Positions 54,523 through 64,000 of a stretch of DNA of 64,000 nt are shown here, one piece after another; the stretch's first letter is position 1; each line of letters begins with the position of its first letter. Where the stretch lies: assembly GCA_965153355.1 (NCBI GenBank), contig OZ231127.1:33170001-33234000 (forward strand), read 5' to 3'. The DNA comes from Flaccisagitta enflata (lineage: Eukaryota > Chaetognatha > Sagittoidea > Aphragmophora). Below the pieces are notes generated by a model, which searched no databases, was not told where the DNA came from, and saw nothing but the letters and a program-made list of their open reading frames with translations. Position numbers and translations under genes: made by a program.

Positions 54523-55722
54523 TAATTTATTTCTCGAACACACCTTTTTATGAAAATCAGTACCTGAAAAGGTGGATTAGACCAGTATGGAGGTGGGGAA
54601 CACGATGGTGAGGTCAAAAATACCGAAAAAGGCCATCTTATGGCTGCGCATCACACCTCAGGGCCCGGATCGAGCATTTTTTGCATTTTTTTGTATATTT
54701 TGACCAATGTATGAAGTGTATTTGGATATGAAAGGAAGAAATTGAATAAATGTGGACTCAATATCTTTATTTCAATTGCAGACACCCTTGCCGTTGCATT
54801 CAAGGCACCCTAGATCCAACTTAGGGGCCCATATTGAGCAGAAAAGACATATTTTGCGTTTTTTTCCAGGTATTTCAGGTGTATCAGGAAAGAATGGACG
54901 TAATTATTGAAAGAGCCATTGTAGTTTACGTTGGGGATAGTTCTCAGAACCTTACCAAAACAATTGAAACACCCGAAACAACGTTCCTGGTCACAGTCAC
55001 ACAGGGATGCATATAGTTGCACGGCTTTTAATTTCTTCGCCCCCCCCCTTAGTCCTCCGATTTTCTACCCTGCTCAGTTGAGCTTCACTTGGGACTGGAC
55101 AAAACTGTGCTTTATTATGAAGCTGCCTTACTGCCATTTTAGAATTAACTACAAAAATCTCTCCTAGGACTGCAGGCTGTATGCCTTATAGGCGGGCATG
55201 TCTAAATAGCAACTGCGCTCTAGCAATGCTTAACTACATTTGATTTTCTTCCCGTATACCCGTCAAATATGAATGTTTCAATTTCATAGTGTGAAATTGT
55301 GTTATGGTAACTACATAGTACTTTTTAGTACTGCCAAAAGTGTTATATCTTTGTTAATTTTCCTATTTTTGTTATTCTACCCTTTGATATCCTTCCCTGT
55401 TTCCAAATCCTTTGTTTTTGATTTCCCCACCTACATTTATATACAGGCCTGCAGTCCTGCTTTGATTAAACAAGGCTATCAAAATAGTTAATGAAATCAT
55501 AAAATCAGTGAAAAAGGTTCATTTTATCGGTATCTGTTTGTGGGGTTAAAAAAAACTTCCAAGCGAAACCATTTGGAGCTCAATGAATTCAACAATGTGG
55601 AGGTCTGCCTAAAACATTTAGGGGATTCATTACATCTTAAATGACCAAATTTGCCCGACCTGGCGTCACAAGATTCGCAGAAATGATAGATTTTTGTAGA
55701 CTTTGGTCCTTGGTAGATTTTT

Positions 55723-55922
55723 AGTTGCCTGCATGCGACTCTACAACCCGCTTTGTCCATCGGTTGGTCGGTTGGTTGGTTGGTCGGTTGGTTGGTCGGT
55801 CACACTTTACTTTTTTTATGATTTTATTTCTTTGACTTCACTGCTCCTGCCCAAATGGTCTGGTGACCTCAAATATGGCCCCTACCCGCACGTGACTTCG
55901 GTAGCTGTGTATCCGGCCTTGT
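55723..55922 (+). repeat. Family P element, diverged
   Basis: Starts AGTTGCCTGCATGCGACT, (GGTT)n run, ends GTGTATCCGGCCTTGTC. The partner motif (GCACGTGACT) has three mismatches. Another 5' end follows at 55998. Confidence 0.75.
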
Positions 55923-56553
55923 CACTAGCAAAAATCAGTGTACTTTGGATCCCTCAGTTTTGGAATAACGCCCTCACTCCCTGTTTAGCGAATTTCTAGT
56001 CGCGTGCATGCGACTCTATAACCCGCTATGTCTGTCATTAAAAAAATTAAACTATGTTTCCAGCAATTAATTATTTATTACAACAAAACTATGATTTGAA
56101 AACTCTGAAAGAAACAAAAATCATGATTTAACAACTGTAAATGATATAACAAATCATGATTCCATTGCTCACTTTGCCTCCTCCAAGCACCTCAATGTAA
56201 AAATTCTGCTTCAGGATTTCATGGTCATTATTGATAGAGGAATTCAGATTTGCCCTCAAATGTTGGAGGAGGAGGAGGTCCTCCAAAGGTCCTCCACAAA
56301 TCCTCCTCCTCCTACACCCAAGAGAAGGGAGTGATTTCATAGGTCGTGGTGATCATGGATTCAAAATTCTGCATCCATGGGGTCTGGAGGTGCTCTCGCG
56401 CACAATTTCCTAAGGCCCATGGCCCTTAATGCTCTTTCACCTCCTTCCTCTTCTTCTTCTTCTTCTTCTTCTTCTTCTTCTTCTTCTTCTTCTTCTTCTT
56501 CTTCTTCTTCCTTCTTCTTGTCACTTTTCCCTTTTCTTCTCTTCTTCTCTCAG

Positions 56554-56752
56554 AGCGCCAAGCATTTCCTCTGCAAACTACATCAGAGCATCTTTTCCCA
56601 GTGTGATAGCGGACAAGAGGTCGAACAAGATAGAGTTATTGTCTTAGCTGTTGCATAGAACAACGCGATTTTGAGAGCGTTCACGCTGCTCTTACGAGCC
56701 TTGACCTACATGACTGAACTGGAGGCACCGTTGACTATCAGTGATACCGTAG
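56554..56752 (+). pseudogene. Exon-like stretch with one in-frame TAG
   Basis: Very good acceptor (TTCTCTTCTTCTCTCAG) and donor GTAG|GTAATT. One frame reads SAKHFLCKLHQSIFSQCDSG, on to VLAVA, a TAG at 56656, then NNAILRAFTLLLRALTYM and on to the donor. Both halves read like one helical domain. Either a pseudogene exon, or the upstream half is intron. No family recognised. Confidence 0.4.
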
Positions 56753-57317
56753 GTAATTTTCAATTTATCACTCTTCCTTAACAATGTTAAGTTAAAATCC
56801 AGATTTCATGGACAAAACAATTAAGAGAGCTTCCCCTTCTTGGTATCCATGCATTAAATTGCTTAAATTGTAACCTTTCTGTTAACCGCCCTGAGGCCAG
56901 AAGATGTCACTTCGCTTTTTCTCGTGACAGAATTAGTAAAGGCTAAAGTGAGAGTTGGCATATCGTGACATAAATCTATTTAGTAAATACAGTAAGAAAG
57001 CGCGAGAGAGAGACCGATGGGTTTTAATGGATGAATGATGCTTATGGGAGCCCCATCCCTACACCTTAGAGACAAAGCGAAGAACCGATAAAGGGACACC
57101 GGATACGACGTCAGTCGTCAACATTATTTTTGTTATTATTTGGGTATGGTGAGGGATACTGTTCCACTAGTCACTCCTTCAGCAATAATCGTTCCACTGC
57201 TACTTCTTCAATTGTCCGATAAAAATATAGGCCATCTAGGAGCGTGGCTCATTGTTGATCAATCCTACATGAAGGATCGCCGTCCACCGTCCTTTTCGCA
57301 CCCAGAATCATGTGTAT

Positions 57318-57570
57318 GACATGTGCAACAAAAAGTTGAAATATAGTTACAATTACAAGATACTTGTCAACTGAAAAAGCAAAAGGAACTTTATTTCTGT
57401 ACAATATATGCTTCCACTTATATACATACAAATCCAATCTTAGGCTATAAACCCTAACTTTTTGGTTAGAGAAATAATTATCAGTAACCCATGAATTGGT
57501 ATTTTTATACAGATATTAAGGCTTTTGGTTAAAACTTACAAAATAACTTAGTTATGAATAAGAAATTTTA
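57318..57570 (-). repeat. Dispersed repeat, copy 2 (inverted)
   Basis: Reverse-complement partner of 50540-50775. Confidence 0.8.
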
Positions 57571-57947
57571 AAAGGGAGTTATATTATAGTAACCTCAAGC
57601 TAGCGCTGACTTCCGGCATTGGATGGGTTTTCCAATTCAGCTATAATATAAGCTAAACTTAATTGAAAAATTGGAACTGAGGGGTCCATATCCCCAGTTT
57701 TGATCCTTTTCTCCTCAATTAAGGGGGCTGGGACATGGCGAATTTTTACTAAGGGGGTAAGGTTACCTTTTCTAAATAATCAAAGCCTTCATCTTCTAAG
57801 AAGATATATCATGGGATGATAGGTCTCCATGAAGGGTAAAAGTGAATGTCCATACAACACTATAAATAGAAAAAGTCATCCAAGGATTGCACATGGTCAG
57901 CGGTACCCGATGCCCTGCTTGGAGTGATGGCTGAAGAAGTGGTGTTA

Positions 57948-58215
57948 GAGCAGGGCAGCGGCCCCAAAGGGCCGATGTCCTGTAGGACAGAGGGGTGAAC
58001 CATTACGTACGTCTGTCCTGACAAGGCTGATTTAGGGCCTTGAAGAGCTAATTTTGGGACTCAGAGGCCTGATTTTTGGCCTGAGAGGGCTGATTTTGGG
58101 CTTGAGAGGGCTAATTTGGGGCCTGAGAGGGGCCTGGTGGGGGGACGGACGTACAGACGTACGTAATGGTTCACCCCTGTGTCCTACAGGATATCGGCCC
58201 TTTGGGGCCGCTGCC
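57948..58215. repeat. Large hairpin with GGGCTGATTT core repeat
   Basis: GGGCAGCGGCCCCAAAGGGC and the following 50 bases at 57948-58022 are the inverse of 58144-58215. The loop holds five GAGGGCTGATTTTGGGCCT units. Confidence 0.85.
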
Positions 58216-58353
58216 CAAAAAGAAATATTCATTTAAACTGAGAAAACTTGACACAAACAGCTTCTGGTCGTCAGTTGGAGACCTGTATCCTATTGAGTTT
58301 CGCACCTTTAACTCCAATATATTACGTGTGGTCATCAAATATAAGGAAATGGA

Positions 58354-58358
<5 letters not shown>

Positions 58359-58420
<62 letters not shown>
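58359..58420. repeat. (GA)n microsatellite
   Basis: GA run ending in GACAGACA. Confidence 0.95.
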
Positions 58421-58435
<15 letters not shown>

Positions 58436-58462
58436 AACAGACGGAGATAGAGAAAAAACAAA

Positions 58463-58585
58463 CTTCCACAACATATAACCCTTCACGCCTCTGCCTCCGT
58501 CTCTGTCTTGCTCTGTCTCAAGGACAGAGCGAGACAGAGCGAGACAGAGACTGAGGCGGGGGCTTGGAGGGTTATGTTGTGGAAG
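58463..58585. repeat. 123-bp hairpin next to the LINE
   Basis: CTTCCACAACATATAACCC and its complement enclose complementary CTCTGTCTTGCTCTGTCTC and GACAGAGCGAGACAGAG tracts. Confidence 0.8.
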
Positions 58586-58606
58586 TCTGAAGTAAACTAA
58601 CTAGGG

Positions 58607-60040
58607 TTGTCCCGGTTGTCCCGGGTTGTCCCGGTCTTCAAGGGGGGGGACCCCACTGAGTTTTCCAATTATCGCCCGGTGTCAGTCCTGCCTGTCCTCT
58701 CTCAGCTGTTTGAGAGAGTGCTGCAGAGGAGGTTGGTGGCCTTCTTTGACAGGCACCGGGTAATTGTACCGGGACAGTATGGCTTCAGGGCTGGCCACTC
58801 CACGTCCATGGCCGTGCTTGACATGGTTGAGAGGGTGAGGGGGGCATGGGAGGGGGGGGATGTCTCTCTTGGGGTCTTTGTTGACCTGAAGAAGGCATTT
58901 GACACAGTTGACCACCAGCTTCTCCTTTCGCAGCTGGAGCACTATGGAGTGAGGGGTGGGACCTTGGAGCTCCTTAGGAGCTACCTAGGGGGTAGGGCTC
59001 AGTATGTGCAGTATGGGGGGTTTGAGTCAGAAAGGGGCCAGGTTGAGTGTGGAGTCCCTCAGGGGTCAGTGTTGGGGCCGCTGTTTTTCTTGATCTATGT
59101 CAACGACATGGTTCGAGCATGCAGGGGCCTTGACCTGGTTCTCTTTGCGGATGACACGAACATCTTTGCTCAGAGGAGGGATCCTGCTGAGCTCTTTGGG
59201 GTGGTAAATGAGGGGCTGGATGGGCTCAGCAGATGGTTTAGGTGTAACAGGCTTACTCTGAACTTGAAAAAGACAGAGTATGTCTACTTTGGCGGACCGG
59301 GGGCCCGGGGACGCCTACCGGGGGGGTTGGGGCTAGAAATAGGAGGTGAGAGGATAGCACAGGTAGAGGGGGCCCGGTTCCTTGGAGTAAGGGTGGACGG
59401 GGGCTTGAGATGGACCGGGCAGATAGAGCAGGTTAGGACCAAGGTGGGTCGACTTCTGGGGGTCCTGGGCAGGGCTGGGGGGGTCCTGGGCAGTGGGTCC
59501 CTTCTCTCACTCTATAATGCGCTGGTCCTGCCACACCTGCAGTACTGCCTTATGGTGTGGGGGGATTTTGTGGGAGGGAGGAACCAGACAACGGGTGGGG
59601 CACTTCTTCGGTACCAGAAGAGGTTTGCTGGCTTGATAGCTGGCAGAAGGGGGCGCTACCATGCTGACCCGCTCCTGGCCCAGTATGGCATGCTTAAGGT
59701 GGAGGACCTGTATAGACAACAGCTCCGGGTCCACGCCTGGCGCTTCTGGAGAGGCAGGCTTCCAGAGAACCAGGCAGCTATGCTGGGCAGGATTGAGGGG
59801 GTCCATGGCTATGGGACTAGGTCGGCAAGAGGGGGTCTCTATTTGTCCACTAGGGACCACGGGTCGGTGGGGTACAGGGTGCCCAAGGAGTGGGCGACAA
59901 TTGGGGAGGCACAGAGGGGGGTGGCGTCGCTTGCGTCTTTTAAGAGGTGGTCGAGGGCTGGGTTCCTAGCTGGGTATGCGGGGTTTGAGTGCAGGGTGGC
60001 GGGGTGTGGGGTCTGTGCATGGGGAGGGGTACCTGTTTGA
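58607..60040 (+). CDS. LINE reverse transcriptase, truncated ORF2
   Basis: 477 codons without a stop. RT motifs: NYRPVSVLPVLSQLFE (block 1), PGQYGFRAGHST, VFVDLKKAFDTVDH (motif A), GVPQGSVLGPLFFLIYVND (motif B), LFADDTNIF (motif C with catalytic Asp pair), LTLNLKKTEYV and FLGVRVD (thumb side). The C-terminal part has YKxxPxxWN-like region YRVPKEWATIG. The open frame, high GC and purine-rich codons mark it as a young insert. N-terminal endonuclease absent, so not autonomous. Confidence 0.88.
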   Translation: MSRLSRVVPVFKGGDPTEFSNYRPVSVLPVLSQLFERVLQRRLVAFFDRHRVIVPGQYGFRAGHSTSMAVLDMVERVRGAWEGGDVSLGVFVDLKKAFDTVDHQLLLSQLEHYGVRGGTLELLRSYLGGRAQYVQYGGFESERGQVECGVPQGSVLGPLFFLIYVNDMVRACRGLDLVLFADDTNIFAQRRDPAELFGVVNEGLDGLSRWFRCNRLTLNLKKTEYVYFGGPGARGRLPGGLGLEIGGERIAQVEGARFLGVRVDGGLRWTGQIEQVRTKVGRLLGVLGRAGGVLGSGSLLSLYNALVLPHLQYCLMVWGDFVGGRNQTTGGALLRYQKRFAGLIAGRRGRYHADPLLAQYGMLKVEDLYRQQLRVHAWRFWRGRLPENQAAMLGRIEGVHGYGTRSARGGLYLSTRDHGSVGYRVPKEWATIGEAQRGVASLASFKRWSRAGFLAGYAGFECRVAGCGVCAWGGVPV

Positions 60041-60330
60041 CCTCGCAGCGCGGGCTTGGCGTTGGGCTGGTGCTGTCTCGACATGTCTGAGATGAAGCAG
60101 AAAACTGATTAGCTTCCACTTCTGTGTGTTCCATCGTCATCTCTATAAATTGGTTACTGCCCGTATCTGCGCCTGATTGTCCTAAATCTTATGCCTAACA
60201 TCTCTATGAGGGTGATTGCGCCCGCTGACCCGACCTGAATGAATTTGCGCTTTACCTGTGATTAATTAATGTGTTTTATTCTTTTTCCATTCTCATTGTA
60301 TTGTGTTAATGAATTACCATGAAATTGAAA
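58607..60330 (+). mobile_element. 5'-truncated LINE (jockey/CR1/Rex-like)
   Basis: GC-rich block with one intact RT-containing frame and about 290 bp of 3' UTR. The endonuclease part is missing, as usual for LINE truncation. The left edge shows three GGTTGTCCCGG copies. The right edge is near ACCATGAAATTGAAAATAA; no clear target duplication seen. Confidence 0.75.
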
Positions 60331-60339
60331 ATAAGCTCA

Positions 60340-61015
60340 GAGATTGCACTGTTAATCTAATGCTTACATATTCCCATGCTTTACACTTCTCTTTGCAGAA
60401 AAACTTTAAAAAAAAAAAAAAAAAACTAAATGAAAGTTGGTGGAGGAAAAAATGAACTGAGAGAGGAGGAGAAAGATACAAGGCCGAATAAGCGCCCAAA
60501 AAGAAGTCTCTTGCGGTTGGGCGGGGGCAGTAATGCGAGTGGGCAGGGGCAGGGCGGGCTGTAATGTGGCTGGGCAGGAGCAATAGTGCTCAAAAATCAC
60601 TACTTCAGGCAATTTCGCGTCACCCAAAGTTTCGCGTTGTCCTCCTTCCTACCTACGGACACACCTTATAGAGTCGCTTAGCCAGGGATTGAAATTATGA
60701 GCTATGCAAAATGACAGAGAAAGGGGAAAAAGAAAGAATTGATGTGAAGAGGAAAGGAATGATGGCGAAGAAAAAAAGAATTTCAACTTTCTAAGTAAGT
60801 AGCAGGCTTTTATGAAGCCACGGAAGAGAGGTATGGGAAAAGCGTGTCAATTCAAGAGATGAATGACTTTCGGTGGGCGTTGCGTTGCGTTGGAATTTTG
60901 CCATCCTCGCCATTCGGGGAAACATTTACCTTTTTTGGCAACAACTATCATGCTCAAGGCCTGCTTTTATTCGCGGACTCGTGACGAGTCTTGTCAAAAG
61001 TATGAAATCACGCAT
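60340..61015. other. Spacer with worn family P relative
   Basis: 60480-60680 contains GGGCAGGGGCAGGGCGGGC and ACACCTTATAGAGTCGCTTA, a diverged minus-strand family P copy. Nothing else supported. Confidence 0.45.
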
Positions 61016-61019
61016 TTTG

Positions 61020-61300
<281 letters not shown>

Positions 61301-61319
61301 TCCTTGTGTGGAGAGATAG

Positions 61320-62100
61320 GGCATTTATCTCCTGGTGTTAAATCTTTGCCATTGTAAACCTAATACCAATAAACGATACAACCGCTCAGGCCTGGAGGGT
61401 GGTTGTCAACCTGTCCGCGACGCGACGATATACATGTATACATACATCGTGTTACATCGTGTTACTTTCATTACTTGTTAGTTATTCATCCATACCATCG
61501 TTTGTTCAGCACCACCTCTTTGCGCGACAACTGCCCCTGATATTGTTTTTCTGGCTGTCATTAGATTCCAGTTGCTGAGGCTAAATTTAGCTTTAACTTT
61601 TAACTTTAGGGAGGTCGAGTAAACAATCCGACCGATCGATAGCCAGGCATGCATCGCTAGTTAGGGAATTGTATACACGTACTTAAAAAGTCATCTGTCA
61701 TTCCAATTTCCAAGACGCGCGAAAGAAATTCGCGAGCGACGAGTACCGCTGCGCCACAAGGCTCCAGAGCTCACCACCGCACCACTATTAAATACCTACC
61801 GGTTGTCACCCCTTAATCACCCCGTCAACCCCACCCATTTACTTACATACTGCCCCAAGGCCCCCACCACCGAAAATAAGTACCTGTCATCCCAAAATCA
61901 CCCAGTCAACACCGCCAATTCACCTACTTGCTACCCCAGATCCCATCATCACAAAAAAATAACAACTGTCGGCTTTCACCCCAATATCACCCCCATCTCC
62001 ACCAATTCTTCAAGAGGGCTAGGGCAGGACACTTTATCAGGTAGCCAGGGCTGGATACATGCCGGCACATGGGGAGGAGATGATGATGACTTACGTGGAT
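61320..62100. other. Spacer without supported genes
   Basis: C/A-rich 61790-62010 with repeated CACCCC-type words. A tRNA A-box-like TGTGGCGCAGCGGT lies on the minus strand near 61750 but no cloverleaf follows. Confidence 0.4.
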
Positions 62101-62109
62101 TTCAACGAT

Positions 62110-62117
62110 TACTCTCT

Positions 62118-62206
<89 letters not shown>
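62110..62206. repeat. (CT)n microsatellite
   Basis: CT run; another at 63018-63080 just upstream of the GPCR exon. Confidence 0.95.
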
Positions 62207-62209
<3 letters not shown>

Positions 62210-63015
62210 TTCCCTCTTTGTCTGTGGGTCTCTTTCTCTTCATGGTTTTCTCATCCGAGTGCAAGTACATACTAAGAAAAGGGAAAGGGAAAATCCAATA
62301 AATACGGACAAGCTGATGCCTTTAGATTAATTCCATGGATTGTAAGAAAATGGATTGTAAGAAAGAGTAGAGAGGGGAGCTATCTCACATGACACTGCAA
62401 GACCCTTTTTAAGCCACCGCGAAACAGTTGTCCAGGGAAAGGTATTCTCATCCCATAAACCCTTTCAAGTGAGAAGTTTCATATCATCTTATTCTCTTCT
62501 TCCTCCTTTCTCTCTTCCTCCTCCCTCTCCTCCTTCTCCTCCCTCTCCTCCTCGAGTTCCATCGGCTATAAACGTTTGCTCCTTCCGTTTTCCTTCACTT
62601 TCGCTTCATCTTTTTTATCTCGCTCGCGTTTTTCCGCTTTATCGTGCCGCGTTTTTTTTTTTTGTTCCACCTTTCTTTCTCTGTTAAGTCGCTTTTATTT
62701 TTCAGGTTTTTTCCCTTTCCCTTTCCCTTTCCTTTTTTGTATCGCTTTTACAAAAAGTTTGATTCTAAATCTAATGGGTCTTTTTTCCAATATTTGGTAT
62801 TTTTGTAAGTTGGCAATCCGTTCACTGTACTGAACTCCCAGATCACCTTCTGTTCTGTACTTTATCTTGTCTATTTTTTGTTGATCGAATAACATTGATG
62901 GCATTTCTAGGCTAACATTCTGACATTTTCGGGGCCGTTGCCCCTCTCACCATCTCATCCCCGTATACAATAACCTAGGAGCATCTGTGCCCTCTGACTA
63001 TCTATCTCTTTAGTT

Positions 63016-63085
<70 letters not shown>

Positions 63086-63191
63086 CTCCATTTAAAGTTA
63101 TATCACGTTTTTCCATCTTGGAAAGAGGAGGTAGTAGAGCGAGACTGAAAATTCCCGGAAACATTGTATTAAAAATAAATCGACAACAAAA

Positions 63192-63605
63192 ATGGACAAC
63201 AGCATCAACAATAATAAAATGGACAACAGCATCAACAATAATAACAGCAAAGACGAAGCCGACTATGTCGAAAGTGAAAACAACTTCAACAACGAAATTA
63301 TGAACAACAACAACAACAACACCTACCACATCGACAACGCGACAGTGGAGGCGACCATCAAGATGTTCAACTACTTGACGGACACGTGCTCGCCCATCCC
63401 GTTGTCCATCGCTTTGATAAACTTTCCCATGAATTTGACCATCATGTTGATCATTTACGTGCAAATGCGCGCCACTTCCGGTCGCGCGCATCCAGGTCAG
63501 ATTCATTTGCTGTTCCTCGCCACTTCCGACGTGTCGGTCGGCATCTTCTTCGTCGCCGGCGCCATCTGGCTGCGGTTTTTACCCTCGGATTGGCGACTTA
63601 TCCAG
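63192..63605 (+). CDS. First exon of a class A (rhodopsin-like) GPCR
   Basis: ATG at 63192 to donor CAG|GTATCG, 138 codons, phase 0. The N-terminus is long, Asn-rich and has several N-X-S/T sites, as in an extracellular tail. TM1 is about residues 69-92 with the conserved Asn in FPMNLTIMLIIYV. After a short basic loop (QMRATSGRAHPGQ), TM2 is about residues 105-125 with LATSD, matching the LAxxD signature. TM3 should follow in the next exon, beyond the window. A CT array lies 110 bp upstream. Ligand cannot be guessed. Confidence 0.72.
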
Positions 63606-63654
63606 GTATCGATTAAATGGAAAAGCGAAGTTGTTGACAGGGGAAAAAAAGAGA

Positions 63655-63785
63655 GAAGGAAAAAATGAAAGGGAGGAAAAAATGAAAGGGAGGAAAAAAT
63701 GAAAGGGAGGAAAGAAAGAAAGAAAGAAAGAAAGAAAGAAAAGAAAAGAAAAGAAAGAAAGAAAGAAAAGACAGAAAGAAAAGAT

Positions 63786-63819
<34 letters not shown>

Positions 63820-63850
63820 TTAGAAAGAAAGAATGAATGAAAAAAATGAA
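63655..63850. repeat. (GAAA)n / GGGAGGAAAAAAT tandem repeat
   Basis: Starts with three 19-bp GAAAGGGAGGAAAAAAT units, then GAAA. Begins 50 bases into the GPCR intron. Confidence 0.9.
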
Positions 63851-64000
63851 AGAATGAAAGATAAGGGGGATGAAAGGAAAAAGAGAGGAAATGATAACGA
63901 AAACATTTTCTTTAATGCTTTTCTCTTCATCTTCACAACGCGGTGAGGCCAGGGATTTTTAGTGAGTTATGTCGGAAACAGGATGGAAAAATTTGTGCTA

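Noticed and set aside
58166-58450. Frame containing FKLRKLDTNSFWSSVGDLYP
   Set aside because: Reads somewhat like protein, but it begins in a repeat, ends in GA repeats and has no convincing splice sites.
61735-61790. tRNA gene
   Set aside because: An A-box-like word is present but no B box, anticodon stem or acceptor pairing could be drawn.

Overview
The window looks like invertebrate animal DNA. It has GT-AG introns, short exons that join in phase, a first exon of a class A (rhodopsin-type) GPCR, a tyrosine-recombinase retrotransposon of the DIRS/Ngaro type, a LINE, several Tc1/mariner-like MITEs, and very dense long microsatellites. There is no prokaryotic gene organisation. The species cannot be named from sequence alone.

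Host genes. Three genes can be assembled on the minus strand from splice sites whose phases agree. Gene G1 starts at an ATG at 24981 and runs leftward through 13 coding exons to at least 1675, where it leaves the window open (at least 785 codons; Ser-, Asp- and Gln-rich with basic patches and a coiled coil). Gene G2 (30769 to 29098) is a possible complete two-exon gene of 155 codons. Gene G3 (37830 to at least 32427) has five phase-matched exons, including a 668-bp Asp/Asn-rich one, and is incomplete at both ends. On the plus strand there is a first exon of a GPCR (63192-63605) and an isolated exon-like stretch with one in-frame TAG (56554-56752). I do not recognise the products of G1, G2 or G3.

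Mobile elements. The largest is a Ngaro-type retrotransposon (about 2481-14930, plus strand) in an intron of G1 and antisense to it. It has a three-exon gag-like gene with a zinc knuckle, a pol with reverse transcriptase, RNase H and an SGNH hydrolase domain, a tyrosine recombinase, and split direct repeats at the right end. A 3285-bp DNA transposon with about 325-bp inverted repeats and a 5-bp ATATT duplication (2736-6020) is nested in its 5' region. That element carries a decayed gene related to a PIN/FEN-like, cysteine-tailed family. A GC-rich, 5'-truncated LINE lies at 58607-60040. At least six MITEs have clean TA target duplications.

The most distinctive repeat is a short element present about 20 times ('family P'). 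It begins with an 18-19 bp palindrome such as AGTCGCGTGCACGCGACT and ends in CCTTGTT. A 10-bp motif near its 3' end is the exact reverse complement of the first half of the 5' palindrome, and the two change together between subfamilies.

Layout: 1-1.7 kb repeats; 1.7-25 kb G1 with the nested transposons in its introns; 25-38 kb G2 and G3 with MITEs and a large inverted duplication; 38-56.5 kb almost only repeats, MITEs and microsatellites; 56.5-60.3 kb plus-strand exon candidate, hairpins and LINE; 60.3-63.1 kb microsatellites; 63.2 kb to the end GPCR exon and a GAAA array.
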